Source of the DNA: Apostichopus japonicus
Taxonomy: Eukaryota > Echinodermata > Holothuroidea > Aspidochirotida > Stichopodidae
NCBI RefSeq assembly: GCF_037975245.1
Contig: NC_092562.1
Span: 4,148,001 to 4,212,000, forward strand
Length of the DNA: 64,000 nucleotides
Reading direction: 5' to 3'
The notes under the pieces were generated by a model. It was not told the origin of the DNA. It did no database searches and saw nothing but the letters and a program-made list of their open reading frames with translations. Below, in pieces: positions 12,034 through 27,136 of this stretch (position 1 is its first letter; each line of letters begins with the position of its first letter). The translations under genes and the position numbers were made by a program.

Positions 12034-12819
12034 CTTTTTCATAATCACAATCAAATCATTTATCTAGACTCTTCTGATTTGTTTCAATAATGTATATTTT
12101 AAATAAGTCTAATATTTGCCTCGCCACTGAAAACACTTGTTTTCTGCTTCGTGTGACTGTTGTATGAAGCTACGGGATAACGTCTCTTATCCAAAACATG
12201 GATATAATAAGCAGATAATTTAGTTATTTGCCTTCGATCCAATCTTCGTCCCAAATCGTTTAAGTATGAACATTATGTATGTTTGCTTGTTGTGCAAAGA
12301 TTATATTCGTCACAGCTAATATTAGTGTATAAATTAAATAATACTGTAAAAAGAGGAATGAAGAAGCAACAACGTACTGTTTCATCAAGTGGCTGAGTGT
12401 GTTATTGCCTCCACCAATAATGACGTGGGGGGGGGGGAAGGAAGGGAGGGGGAGGGTATACGTCGGGTTTCAACCAAACCAAGCTCTGTTAAACCAGATT
12501 TATGCTCTTGTCCTTACCACAGTACTACTTACAATCAGTTTACAAGTGATCAAACAAAGAACCTCTTCTCTATATCAATTATAGTGAAGGTTGGTTTTAC
12601 CACATACAGGTGGAGGCGTACACCCAACCCCCACCACCCCAACCCCCACCACTCCAAACCCACCACCCCAACCCCCATCACCCCATTTTATATAGAAACT
12701 AATTAACTGTACATGTAGCATCTCGCATAGAGTAAAGATACATTACAAAAATATTTTTTCTGAATGATTTAAGTCGGCGATCTATGGGATGTTTTCTTAG
12801 AGCTTCTGCATGGTTATCT

Positions 12820-13160
12820 TAACAACATATAGACAGAGATAAACTACATAAAGACATAAATTAACTACACATAGACAGAGATTAACTAATATAGACAGGG
12901 ATTTACTACATATAGACATATATGAACTACATATACACAGAGATCAACTACATATAGACAGAGATTAACTACATATAAACAGAGATGAACTACATATAGA
13001 CAGAGATTAACTACATATAGACAGAGATTAACTACATAAAGACAGAGATTAACTATATATAGACAGGGATAAATTACATATAGACATAAATTTACTACAT
13101 AAAGACAGAGATTAACTACATATTGACATAGATAAACTACATATAGACATAGATTAACGG
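12820..13160. repeat. Minisatellite, 21-bp unit
   Basis: About sixteen units built on AACTACATATAGACAGAGAT plus one T, with point changes such as GACATAGAT and ACATAAAGAC. Confidence 0.9.
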
Positions 13161-13164
13161 GAGG

Positions 13165-13990
13165 TTGATAGTTTAACTACGCACAACTTTATACATGTTC
13201 ATTTAAATACCTAATTTTAAAATTCAGAACAAACTAAGATATAACCCCTTGTGGAAATTTCTACTACTACTAAAGAAAATGAATCAATTTTCGTTTTAAA
13301 ACTATCATGATACAACACGCATGCTGACTGCGACCTCATTCGTTACAGTTTTTGTCCGCACAAAGTCCTTCAATGTCCCTGCCTGTAAAGTCAGGGAAAA
13401 TTTGACCCCCACCCCCACCCCCCCCCCCCCCACACCCGCACCTTTGCAATCTGTGCACGTCACTGGTTTTGATGTTAACAAGAAAAAAAGTAACCACGAC
13501 ATAATCTTACAGTCATAGTCATTCTTCTGGTTTCTGTTTCTTACTTTTCCTCGAAAATAAACCTTTAAATAAATAGATTAAACATCTCTCAACACAGAGG
13601 AATATCTGACCTGTTATAAGGCTATGTATACTGATCCTCGTACTGTTACCAATATCTGTTACTTCTCCGATTAAAGCGATGGTTGAACTATTCTGAAGTT
13701 TATTTTTCTGATCCAAGTATTAGCAATCAAGAATATCGAAAGATTTTCCGTTTTCAATTTGTTTAAAAGCTTTCAGTTGACCTGAAGGTGTAAATACCGT
13801 ATATAGAGCTTCAATATATATAGTCACAACACTATGGTTACAACTGTAATCGGATATAGTGAATGCAGGTGGATATCCATCACATAAATATCTCAACTTT
13901 TACATGTTTTGTAGATTTCAACAAGAAATAAATTAATAATAAAATTGTTCAATAAATATAAAATAGCATAAGAATAAACAGACGCACTCA
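13165..13990. other. Intergenic with a C-run
   Basis: No exon recognised. The segment around 13370-13470 has a run of C and ends GCACGTCACTGG, which looks like one end of a CAGTG-type MITE without its partner. Confidence 0.4.
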
Positions 13991-13995
13991 TATTG

Positions 13996-15030
<1,035 letters not shown>

Positions 15031-15414
15031 TCTCTGTGCAGTGGCGTAGGAAGGTACTTTTGAGTGGGGGGGGGGGGGCTGAAGACTGATGGCCGGCCTG
15101 AGGGAGGGGTCTAAGGGGAGGGGGTGGAATTTTTTGCATTTCCAGGTGGCCTCAGATGCAATTTGGTGCAATATAGCACACTTCAATACCCACTCCATTT
15201 TGTAAACTTAATTTTGTATTTTCACCTGGCCTTAGATGCAATTTGGTGCTTCAAGTGAGATTTTTTTCTCATTTGGAAATGAAAAAGGGGTTTTCTGACT
15301 TGCGGAGCGGGGGGGGGGGGGGAGGGGGGCGGAATGATACTTCCGCCCCTCCACATTTTTCACTGGGGGGGCTGGCGCCCCCAGCCCCCCGGTTCCTACG
15401 CCCTTGTCTCTGTG
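15031..15414. mobile_element. hAT-type MITE, copy 2
   Basis: The element 15039-15406 (368 bp) is the same family and orientation as 8357-8718, with long shared stretches such as CTTAGATGCAATTTGGTGCT. The main differences are longer G-runs and loss of a short interior segment. TCTCTGTG flanks both ends (15031-15038 and 15407-15414), again an exact 8-bp duplication. Confidence 0.87.
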
Positions 15415-15419
15415 TGTCT

Positions 15420-18400
15420 GTTTGCTGTTTGTTTTGTTGCTTGGCTTTTGTTACATCATGGATACATGAGCACGCGAGTCAATGATTCAGTACTAAAGTC
15501 TTCTTCCAAGCTATATATTCCCTTCAATTCCAACTGGTGGAGTAGCTTCGTTTTTTTTTCCATGAGAGTATAATTAAGTCTATTCTATAACGCCCGCGAT
15601 AAATTAAAGTTATTTGCTTTAAGGTATACCGTTGGTCATTATTAGTACCGTGTTCCTCCAAATGTAATTAACGAAATTCGTTAGCGCCGTCGATTTCGTG
15701 TATTTTATTATCTACAGTATTACTTAACAATCGTTACAGGGTTTCATTATTCTTGCTCCGCCGCCAACTATGGCCATATATGTGCGCCCTGAAGCGCGCC
15801 TATATACCCTTAATTAATTTATTTACGTTGTAATTGCGCCTATATTATTATACCTGTAGTGAAGTACGCTTGAGTTGTAAAGGTATTTATTCCTTCACCC
15901 GTGTAGTCTTTCTTATACGGTTGACTGGTATATATATAACAATAATGTGTATTCGTATATAGTCATGGTTGATGCTGACGTTTTAAGTGCATGCGTTGCT
16001 GGTTGTTCATGCACGTTTCCACGCCAGGACTTCTCAGCTTGAAACATTGGTATATCTCAACAACCATCAAGAAGCCCCAAGTGTATCAATCTGCGTATCA
16101 TATTTACAACATTTGGAATATTATTCAAAAAGATTACAAAATTCTAAGATTCAAATTCAATTCGCCACTGCGTTATACCAGCGTCCGCACCATATTTGAC
16201 GTGAGAACTTTGACGTATCTAATTCGCTAAAGTGGGACTAAAGATGATTGCAAAACATGGAGACGTCAGTCTGGGTTAACACTGCATACCGTTCTCAGTG
16301 ACTTGCTCAAGTCGTTTCACTATTAAACGTTTTCTTCTGTGTACTTCCGGTGTAGAGAGAGAAAAGAAAGAAAAAAAGTGCCATTTAAACTTGCTACATC
16401 GATTCGTTTGTCCATATGACAGTATACTTGCTCGTACTAATTCCAACATATGCATACTAGTATATGAACTGAAAACTTCAATGTCGTAAATAAACTAGCC
16501 ATTTCCCCATTTTGTTCCCTTTTTTTCAGTTTTTACGATATATTTTACCCATAACACGGTTCTCTTATTCGTCCTTCTTTTGGATAAACACTGACCCCCA
16601 ACAAGACGGCATAAAATCATTGATTTTGAGTTTAATACTGTATGGTACCTTTAGGAGAATTTCTTACCTTCCGAGGACTCCCAGAGGATATGCCTGCGCA
16701 TGCGCTATACCGATGATGTTCAAATTCGATTTGGATATATATAGTGAAATGCATGTTCGTGGTAGACTTTATATAGATGTATACGGACACTTAATGAATT
16801 TACCAGCTCGCCACTTCACGAGTGGAATTGATGGGGTTTCTTTCTGATTCTTATCACTACTGGCTTGTCAAGTTGTTCTCCATGAGTTGCGTACTCTGCA
16901 GAATTTAGTCAACATAAAAGCATGCATGTAGCGATTTGTTGCAAGGTCTGTAGGACTCCATTGACTTGCTGAGTTTTGTTTTTGTGTTTTTTTTACATTT
17001 GTAATAATCTGGTGCATGGTAACATACGGTAGCCTACTCGAGACTTTAGAATGGAAAATCTGGTGCCTTAAAACTTCGTTAAAACCTCCGGTCAGGAATG
17101 GTGAAATTGTCTTGGACAATCGTTTAACGACCGACTCTTTTTACACTGTTCATTTTTTCTTTTTAAGTATAGGAGAATAAATTTATCTTTATCCCACATT
17201 ATCCTGGTCCTCTCAATGTGCCTTTCCCGCACCCCTCGTTAAGCCAAGACAGCGGGGATCCTGACCCCCCCCCCCCCCCCCTCCTGTCAAAACCTGTTAA
17301 CTATGGGCCTACAACGGATTGCAAAATGACACAATCACAAAAGATACATCAAAGCTGTTCGACACGAAACTTTCTAGATAATTAACTAAACAGTTTCTAA
17401 CTCTGTAATGTACGTTAAGTCTATAGAGCGTGTATGACCATTTTGATGGATTGCAATTAAGGGGTAAGCAATTTATGGAGGAATGTAACACAAGGTTTTT
17501 TATCGAGAAGTTACAGACAAGCAACGCATGCAAGGATCTTGACTTGAGCAAGTCGTTCCTTGTATTGATCCCAACTTCGCATGAGTGAACTGATATCGCC
17601 AATTACACTTGCAAGAAACTCACCTTAACATTCAGTGCGTTAAAAAAATATTGGTTCAATTCCCACGTTACATGAAATATGGAAACATTTACATTGAAAG
17701 AAATTTCTACCCATGGCCCTGCGATGTGAAATCAAACAAAGAGAAAAAGTGATAAATTTGATGGAAAAACTCTTCCATCACTCTAGTACCGCAATGTGTG
17801 GCACTACACTGGCTCTGAATATGTAGGCCTATAGCATGGCCACTATCTAGCATTTAGTAGGGCCAGACGTTGATCGAAACGTTTAGGAAAAGTCTTAACC
17901 CAAAGTCTATTTTGTCCAGTTTTAAGCATGTAACGAAAAACAAACCGTCAATGTCTTAGCAATGTAATTTAGTTTTAATGAATATATTCCAGCCCAACTC
18001 AAAACGCAATATTACACCTTGCAGTTCGGAAAAAGGAAATTTCACTTAGCATTATCGTAGAATATTATCCAGCTGTTACTCTCAGCAGATAGAAGTTGAC
18101 ATGTGACATGTGGAGGCGTTGGGATATGTTATTATTACTGAGAAATGCCCATCAAGTCGTAAAAAGAAAAATTTCAATATAATTGAAGTGCTTGAAGTAT
18201 GCATATTTGCCCTTTATATGTATATGACTTATAGACATATCTTATATACAGGCAGTTGCTATTAGCAGCTTCCTCGTCTAACGTCTTGGCTCACAAGGTA
18301 TGAGTATCGACCAAGGTTTAGTGGATCGCCTGGAAAGTTTTTAAGGTCGCCATGCTTTATTTCGTCATGTAATACAATAATACCTTGGCTATATATATAC

Positions 18401-21400
18401 TATGTTACTAAATGCTATAGCATTGAACCTCTGAGTCAAGCAGAATAGTATCTGTTCCATTATGGTGACGAAGGTACTCTGTTGGGCTTGGGTGAGTGAG
18501 GGTGGGTAAGGGTAGGCTTGGGCGGAGAGGTTGGGGAGGGTAGGCTTCGGTGGGAGGAGGGTGGGGGATATTTTATCAATATGTCTGATGTCATTGGCAT
18601 GGTGTAAATATAATAGTTGATAGCTCATTTCCTTTGGTTTCTTTTCATATTTTCACGTGAATCGATGATGTCATATTTCGACTTGTCTAAAGTCTTCTTC
18701 CCTCGTGACGTGTAATATACATTAAAACAACCGAAATGAGAATATAGTATTGTTCGTGTTCTCTATACCACAGACCAATGACCAATGTTGGATTTGCACC
18801 CACTAATATTCTGTACCTCTCTACCAGTCATAAGTGTATGGGTGATAAACGTTGATAAATGTTGTCGAAACTATAGTCATCTATATATACAGGCTCGCAG
18901 TGTGACAAAAAAAATGCTCGTCAGAACTTCGAGAGGGTTAACTTACAGTTCTAACCTGGGATGTGATATTATGCTATTGTAAATAATTTGTGTATGATGA
19001 GGAATATATGCAGATTATTCTGTGACATTAGTATCATGAGAAAAAATGAGTACAGATCAACACTCTATATAACACCTATTTTGGATGTCCAAAATACTCA
19101 TTTTAAGTTGGCAACATTTGCCAGGTGGAAATAATACTGTAATACAATAATTTAATTAACTTTATACAAGAACGCTGTCAAACAATACCCCAAGGCCCCT
19201 AACTCCAAGGCCCCAGGTCCACCCGGTCATCCCCCACCAATATTTGTAGCTGGGCCCCAAGGTCCATGACGGAAGCCTCAAATGATTGCTAGGTTCCGAA
19301 AATTTGAGCCAGCTAAACACAATTTGTCAGTCACGTGTTTGCTTAAATAATTGAGTGACTATCAACATGCCTATATCCCTTAGTTTGTCTTAGTTCAGAA
19401 ACAACTGGGTTTTGTTTCTCGAGGACAAATTATACTGCCCTGTTCAACATCGACTTCTATCACGGTGCCTCTTCTATTATGTTTTCATTTATGGTTTTGC
19501 GTCAAGTACAGTTGAGATGAAGCAAGATTGATGGACCGCAGTTCTCACTCTTGAACTAGGGCCCCTGAAAACCCTGCGTATGCGCCATCTCCCCCCCCCC
19601 CCCACGCTTCCCCTCCTTGATTACACAAGTCACAACTAATATTCTACACCAGTCGGAGACTGTCACAGTACGTTTCGAGTTATCCCTTTAACCGTGAGTA
19701 GGTTTGTGATTTACTTCATTCATACCGTATAGCTTAATTAGTCATCTTTGTTTCAATGTAACTGGCTGTCCTGTTTATTATCAAGTGAAAATACTGACAT
19801 TAAATCAAACGATTACAAAAATTCATATTGATGTTTACAGACAGTACGAATTAACTGGCCCCGTATAATATAAAGTTCCAAAGATAGTTTTCATAAAAAA
19901 TATCACTTTGGCTTATTTTTACAAAGTCTATGTTTTGCTTGGTCTCTCTCTCCACCTCTCTCTCCCTCTCCACCTCTCCCTTCCTCTGACAAGAGTGATA
20001 TCTACCCATACATCAATTTTCTCTGTCAAAGTTTTGAAAGGCTTTAAAATACCTTCACGATGTTGTGAAATGGTTTTAATTTATGCCTCAGGACTGCTGC
20101 ATTACGCTCGTCAGTGTTATGAACATTTTTTTTTATGGACAAAAAGATTTGAGGACGGAACGAAATACGCTATAGGAAGTGTTGTTGTATCATAGGATAT
20201 ATATATATATAGTGGTAATAGATCATTTCAATGCCACGTTTAATGCATGGGGACTCGTATTGCATCTCTCTGTTTGGTTGTATGAGAGTTATCGCTCTGG
20301 AAGTTGGTTCGGCGTCTCACTGCAGAAATTTACTATATATGTAGGGTTCGTACTGCACAGTTATAGTAATCTAAACGCCCAATGTATAATACGTATTGAA
20401 TAACAGATTTTAAAAATACATTGCTATTATTTATACAAAGCTTCTTTGACATATATCTGGGTTTCGTGAAACACAAAATGTATGATCTTTTATTGTATGA
20501 ATCGAAGGCATAAGGTAAGGTTTGACATAGGATGGCATTAGTCCGGACAGACCAGGCGATACAGTGCACTGGCCTTAATCTGATATGACCTCATTCCTAC
20601 TGTCTTAATTTTAAATGTATTTTGCTACGAAGAAACTTGCATCTTAGCATTTTATTTAATGATAAGTGCAACCCCCCCCCCCTTCCTCACCACCCACAAG
20701 CTCAGCTACGATCATACTTAGAGCTATCCCAACATGCATTGTACCATTTCTTTTTCTTCTAACATTCTCTATTCTTATTCAAATGTGATAATGATGTATA
20801 TATGTCTTTCATGTTACATATAGCCTATACTGTAGCCTAATGTACCCTTACAACGGTTCCAGCCAAACCCCGTCTTTACCCGAAAATATCGATTGGGAAT
20901 GTTCTTTGTTTGTCGAGGAATTACAGATCTATGCGAAGAAAATGCACTCCTTTTTTGTTTTCTTCAGATACATAAACATTTATTCATGATTGGGACAGTG
21001 GAGCTTATGAATATGCATGAACTATCTTTCAGCGCACCCAGTCACTTATTACAGTTAGATCCAATTGCAAGGATATATCCTATAAAGAAAGTGTCTTGTC
21101 CATGAACAAAAGAACACACGTCCTATCCGCATATATCCTTCACACACAAGAACATTTCCTATGGATATTTCCTAGCGAGGGTGTTAAATATTGGGTGTTT
21201 CGTTATCATTTTTGGTCTTTTTCATACATATCATCATGCATCATAAGTCATCGTTTTATGTATAGTGTTCATATATGCCTATATACGTGTATTAACCATC
21301 TCTGAAAGCTGTGACTTTCAAGGTTATACACCACTGCGTATAGTAAAGCCTAATCCAGTCAATATATTCTGTCAGTGCACAAGGTGTAAAGATCCAATAA

Positions 21401-21775
21401 CGTGATTTATCCGCACTCCTAATGTATATATATATCCATATATATACCATTACTCTATCAACGTATATACAGTTTATACAACCTTAACCAAGATTGCTAA
21501 GAAAGAATATAGTTTGATGAAAATTATGCAGTAGAATAATTCAAGGATAAAAAATATATTAATATTTCGGTTCAATTATCCGACAATGATATTCATCATT
21601 GAAATGCGTAGTTGCAAACTGCAACATATATGATACATGGGATGTACTTTATGGCGTGTAATAAGCAGATGGAGAAAAACTGGTTAATGAAAATTATGAT
21701 TTAAGAGTAAATTATTCAAATTTCGTAAATCATGCATGGTTACCATCTGGGTGGAATTGCTATTGTGTACAGTAT
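15420..21775. other. Long intergenic stretch, no gene recognised
   Basis: Six kilobases of AT-rich DNA with scattered C-runs (17265, 19590, 20670), short (TA)n tracts (20199) and many short ORFs on both strands. None shows a domain, a run of in-phase exons or a composition distinct from background. Confidence 0.55.
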
Positions 21776-21780
<5 letters not shown>

Positions 21781-21824
<44 letters not shown>

Positions 21825-21865
21825 TTATATATATATATATATCTATATATATATATATCTATATC

Positions 21866-21902
<37 letters not shown>

Positions 21903-21907
21903 CTATA

Positions 21908-21955
<48 letters not shown>
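21781..21955. repeat. (TA)n / (ATCTATAT)n microsatellite
   Basis: A 175-base TA tract with periodic CTATAT interruptions. The Tyr-Ile ORFs across it are artefacts. Confidence 0.96.
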
Positions 21956-21956
<1 letters not shown>

Positions 21957-23973
21957 CAACGTTATTCAGCAGTGGATGCATGAGAAGCAAATATCTGTTG
22001 ATACAGTACCGAAATAGCGATGGTTAAGAAAACATCGGTAAAATGTAAGGTATCCCCGCGTGCCAGCATGCCAACTATATATGTCCACTATAAATGTACC
22101 CTTCTTTGAGCAAAAGAACATTTTACACATGTTACGTGGAGGAAATTAGGAATTAATTATTTGAAATAATTCAACAAAGCCTTTCGAATATCAAGTGCCC
22201 ATTTACGTTCAAGATTTTCCCTCTTCCTGTCTGGGTCTGAAGTATAAATTTAGGACCAACTTAATCGATTCGGTAGAGTGACTTCCCGTTCCGACCGGCG
22301 GCAGAGCATATAGACCAATGTAAGGATTATATTTCTTATGACGTACGAACGGTGTACAGTGTTAATATACCCTGGACGAAGCTCAGTGGCTCCAATTCCC
22401 AATTTCTAGCAGGTTGCGAATATTTGAATGTGGAAATTTGAAGCAGGTGGGACGAGGACGGAATTAGCCATTTCGTCACTGCGCAGGTCTGTGTCCTAGT
22501 TTCGTGTCCGGTCACGTGATACCGTACACGAACCCCTGTCATATATTTATTGTACATTCAATACCAAAATGCGTTGTGAATTTGATATGCTTGACTTCTT
22601 TTGCGCAAAGTTCGATTTCATGTTTTTTTTGCAAACGATCGTATATCTGTGTAATAGAGTATTTTGTTTCATATCTGTCCCTTAAAGACTAGTCTAATTT
22701 CCGTCTCTGTCCGAGGAAGACAATGGACGCTTGAAGACACCCTGCAGCGTTTATTGACCGAGACAGAATTCCCATGGGGACAGTATACACGCCGCTATAC
22801 CGGCATGTAATTCTATTATGTGTGTGATGTATGACTTAATGTATATAGCTCGTAATAACATTGAATTTGTGTTACTTCAAGTCATACTATTACAGTTGGT
22901 GGTGTCATGGTCAGATTGCGTTTTAGCTGGTTTTGCTACAAAGAATGGACAAAACGTACGGAAGCAATGAACGAATGAACGCAACACAAACGTTTCATTT
23001 TCTTTGCGGTTATTTATTTCAATTTGTTCACTAAATCCAACGGGCTCATTTCAAGTTTCAAGTACAAATATACTTCTCACCGTCCCCGCCCGCCCCACTC
23101 TACAGTTTATTTTTTTTTATTATCTCCCAACTCCCCCCCCCCCCCAATCACACACACACATAAATGTTTTGTGTGTTAATAACGATTCTGCTCATATAAA
23201 CTTTCTATAAAGAGGAACATAACCCCCCTTGCGAAGAAAATATTTCCAACTCTCTTTTCTTAACTTTAGACACACCCATGGGCTAAGTAAGCGGGTCCTA
23301 ATACTCACCCTAATTCATTTTAACGGGCAGTAGGTATCACCACTTGATTAATTGTGTTAACTTTGGAAAATTCTGAACTGTTGCGTTCCACCTATCCGGG
23401 TCCAACTTACCTTACCCTCCACCTCTCCCTCCGCTCCCTTCCAACCGACCCACCCGGCTCAACCGACCCCACCCACTCACTCCCCCCCCCCCACCACACT
23501 TCATGACAGCTCATTTTTACGAACTCTATAAATTATGACATGGATTGAGATCGAGCATATATCATAAATTCATGCACTTCGCACATATGATATATACACC
23601 TATCACACGCGTGTGTCTTATATACATTATACTGCAGTACATATCATATATACTTATGCTAGCGTTGATGAACTACCTCAGAAGAGAACGTTTGGTTTTT
23701 AATATATATCCAGCCATACGCACGACATATGACTTGAACAGATATAAGGTGATATTGTTTAATATATATTTGTCGTTCCAATCCTGACATAATGAAACGT
23801 ATAGTGTTTTATCAAACTCGGTATTCTCGATCAAATAAGGGGTTGTTTAACCAAGTCTGGAATTGAATATATTCATATGACACTGTCCTGCAAGCTCAGA
23901 TTTTAATGGCATATCGTTTTTGTTTTCCTTTTATTATTACTCTTATTATTCTCATTCTCATTTCTCGTTTCAG
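21956..23973. other. Intergenic, nothing recognised
   Basis: Unique-looking AT-rich DNA with C-runs near 23130 and 23480. It ends in a good 3' splice-site sequence (pyrimidine-rich, CAG at 23971-23973) that may precede the exon carrying the KCNE-like ORF. Confidence 0.5.
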
Positions 23974-24670
23974 ATATATGAAGTCATCGCCTGTCGAAGA
24001 TAAACGAGCTGACGGGTGAAATTTAAGCCATAACGGAATCTATTGATGATATATACCAACTGGAACGGAAACTTAATTCAAGACAGATTGGAATTATATA
24101 CGACATTTGAAAAGGAAAAAAAATAGAGTGTGAGATCTCTGTTTTAGATGTAACACCACCCCTCGGGGTTCCTGAATTTCAGGAACCATTAGAAATGGAC
24201 ATGCCTATAGATCATGATGTCTGTGTCGTATAGAACTTTCCAAAATCCGGCAAATTGAATTCATAACATAACATGCATTTGACATGATGTACGATATACT
24301 GCACAGATTGAACATTGCAGGTAATGGACGAAATAACGGTACACGTACGCACTTAAATTTCACAACAAAAGTTTTAATGTTCATCCAAAGTAGATCAAGA
24401 AATTGACGCATGCAGATAATTGTTTTCAATTTATTAAAACACTTCACAGAATTATGTTTATATAGATATGTGCGCTGAATGCCTGGGTGAGCTTGAATTC
24501 CCTTTTAAGTGTTTAAGGTAGCTGTTATAATAAGCAAAGGTTCAAGGTGCATGATTCGCTGGAAAAAAATGAATATGCATGATTTATACAATATGTTATA
24601 CGACAGTTCAACGTTCAAGATGATAAGTTTATCTTCCATTAAAACACATAGATAGTATATAACAATTACC

Positions 24671-25141
24671 ATGAGACTGTCCTTAAACACGTCACCTGAT
24701 TTACATACACATCAACCAATGATGCAGCTGGAAGGATATGACGTCACTTTGGCGCCAAATTCTTACGAGACCGTAGACGTATTGGAGAACTTCTCAACGG
24801 ATATAGGAGTTACGGACGATTCACGGAGCGTAGCATATCAAGGCCCAGTTGGGCCATTGATGTACACATTGGTGGTCATAATTTTCTATATTTCATCAAT
24901 TGTTATACTAATGGTGAAATCTGCCCACAAAGAGAAACAAGAAACAGACCAAACTTTGCACTATGAGAAATTTTTAAAGAAAAACGATTTTGTGTCTAAT
25001 GTGAAGAGAGATGACAGGACACCAACGGATTCACAGTACTTAACGGTTGATTCCTGTAGGTCGTCTGCAGACGGGAAAGATATAAACTTCAAGTCGAATA
25101 CATTTACGTCACGTAACTTGGGTACTTTGCACGAAGTGTAA
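24671..25141 (+). CDS. KCNE-like single-pass membrane protein
   Basis: This is an intact 156-residue intronless ORF. One strong hydrophobic segment (about 62-82, LMYTLVVIIFYISSIVILMV) is followed directly by a basic and charged juxtamembrane stretch, KSAHKEKQE. There is no N-terminal signal peptide. Two N-glycosylation sequons (N6-T-S and N40-F-S) lie before the helix, fitting an extracellular N-terminus. These features match the KCNE family (MinK-related beta subunits of voltage-gated potassium channels): 100-220 residues, type I single helix, N-terminal sequons, a conserved KS(K/R) run after the helix, and usually one coding exon. The helix and its boundary read most like KCNE4 (YILVV...FY...MKSKRREK). 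The tail (about 90-156) is charged and Ser/Thr-rich and I do not recognise it. An acceptor at 23971-23973 could define an exon with about 700 bases of 5' UTR. Another small single-pass protein is the alternative. Confidence 0.55.
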   Translation: MRLSLNTSPDLHTHQPMMQLEGYDVTLAPNSYETVDVLENFSTDIGVTDDSRSVAYQGPVGPLMYTLVVIIFYISSIVILMVKSAHKEKQETDQTLHYEKFLKKNDFVSNVKRDDRTPTDSQYLTVDSCRSSADGKDINFKSNTFTSRNLGTLHEV

Positions 25142-25237
25142 AAACTTTCTTTGAAAGTGATTCAGTTGTGTTTGAAATCCAATGAAGACAAAAATTGTGG
25201 CCTGTACGGCATCTGCTGTGGCTAGAGAAAGTGACTC

Positions 25238-25381
25238 GCCCATACAGGAATTACATTGAGGAGTTGTAAAGCCTATACTTTAGGCTGCACACGCTACCAG
25301 ATGCAGACTTGCCCATACAGGAATTACATTGTGGAGCTGTTAAGCCTATACTTTAGGCTGCACATGCTACAAGATGCGACA
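25238..25381. repeat. Tandem duplication, two copies of 73 bp
   Basis: Two adjacent copies starting at 25238 and 25311 share GCCCATACAGGAATTACATT and TTAAGCCTATACTTTAGGCT-like stretches with few differences. Each contains a short palindrome, AGCCTATACTTTAGGCT. They lie about 100 bases after the stop of the KCNE-like ORF, in its probable 3' UTR. Confidence 0.88.
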
Positions 25382-25389
25382 ACCGTAGG

Positions 25390-27136
25390 TCTTCATTACT
25401 GCAGATAGCCATCCTTTCTGCCAGGATAATCTCCAAATCATGGCGTTCCATGGAGGCCCTGTAGAGCTGTGTAAGTTATGTATATGATACTGTTACACAT
25501 ATACGAATGGATATTGTTGCTCTGAATAACCAACGAAAATCGAGCGTAATAAGGAACGTCGGTATAATGTTCTCTCTTCGAGGATGTTCGTGCATCCGTG
25601 GACAAGAACAAATGAACAATTCATGTTTCGTAAACAGATTTGAGAAAAAAATCGTTGGAAGTTGAACTTTATGCGTTATAAAATAGGCCTGTATGTTTCC
25701 GTTAATGCTGGACGGTTGACCAACCATTTGAAGATTAAGAAAGCATTACCATTTAATTAAATACCGTAGATGACCAAAGATGTATTTATTTATTTACCTG
25801 TTTATGATGATTTTTCTATAGTTACTTTAATAATAATGCAGAAATTGGACCACGACAAATTAACAAGCAACTTGAGATACGGAAACAATATAGAGGTTTC
25901 TTGATAAACCCTGCAACCTTCACCATAAACCAATGCGGTTTATAGATATTTCTGATATACAACTATAGGCAATCTAACAACTTAGAATTTTCCTAGTCCC
26001 TTTGGGATTTTGCAGAATGAGTTACTTTCATAGGCTAGGATTGAAGACTTGACCATGCAAGTTAAAAAAATTTGATATTGCAGCCTGAGTTACTATATAG
26101 TATTCGAATACACATTCTTTTATGACTTATTTGCTTTATTTATTTGACGTATACAGTAGAGGAGATATATTTGCCAAATATTGTTAATGAATCGGTGAAG
26201 TTTCTAACATCAGTGGTTGTGTAATGTCGGTATAAGAACACGAATATTACTTTTATAACGTGACAATACAAAGTTAAAACGGAGGGTGGCCGAAAGTAGA
26301 CATTTCATATCTTATATTAACACGATGATATCACAAAGATACAAAATACCAGCCCTTGGTATGATTTTATAAACATGCAAAGTCTCTGTTGATATTCTTG
26401 TTCATGATTTCATTTTAAAGTAATGTTTATATCGATATTGATAAAGAAAAAGATTGCACACTTTAAGCACAAATTTTTGTTGTATGACAAAGGTTCTCGA
26501 CAGGTTACCCACGGGCCATGTCTCGCCCTCAAAAGATATTAATCCGGCCCGCGAAAAACTGCATTCCACAATCAGGCTGCCTGATCTTGCCGTTCTATGG
26601 TTGGACAAACTGCCTGCCCTCACTGCAAGATGTTCAATCTTGTCTTAGTATAGTGATTTTGCTTCTTTCCGTCCATTTGCTCTAACCAATGCTTCCCTCC
26701 GGTATCGTATAGGATGCTAATTGAGAACTGGCACCCGGTTTTAGTACCATTTCAAGACAAACAATATGTCATGGCAGTGTATATTACTTTGTAATACAAA
26801 CCTACTTCTGTTTTTGTTAGAATTTTTCCAATAAATTTCGTAGTCTCATACCTGAGTGGTTGTCCTTCTTACGTTATCACATGTGGGTTTTTTTTATCAG
26901 CTCCACCCCTCAGAAGCAATTTTAAATATAACATTATATTTGAGTGGTCTCTAATAACAAATTTGTAATGCTTTTCATACCGTATTTTACAAGGAAATAT
27001 TGTGATAGAATCCATAATTGGCTGGCGACCCTTTGCTGTTATTGTAAAACGATAGATTTCATACAACTTCAAGTCAGCATTAACATTCAATTGGATATGG
27101 AATAATTGAGCAGCTGACGTCATCATCAAATTTATG
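25390..27136. other. Intergenic, nothing recognised
   Basis: AT-rich DNA. A GC-richer patch at about 26500-26640 has open frames on both strands but no recognisable product. Confidence 0.5.

Noticed and set aside
15243-15573. Pro/Gly-rich ORFs over the second MITE
   Set aside because: They read through the G and C runs of a non-coding element, and equivalent frames in copy 1 are not conserved.
21732-22017. Tyr-Ile repeat ORFs
   Set aside because: They arise from the (TA)n tract at 21781-21955; flanking residues show nothing recognisable.
26402-26648. Complementary ORFs in a GC-richer patch
   Set aside because: No family is recognised on either strand and there is no exon context; probably a decayed repeat.
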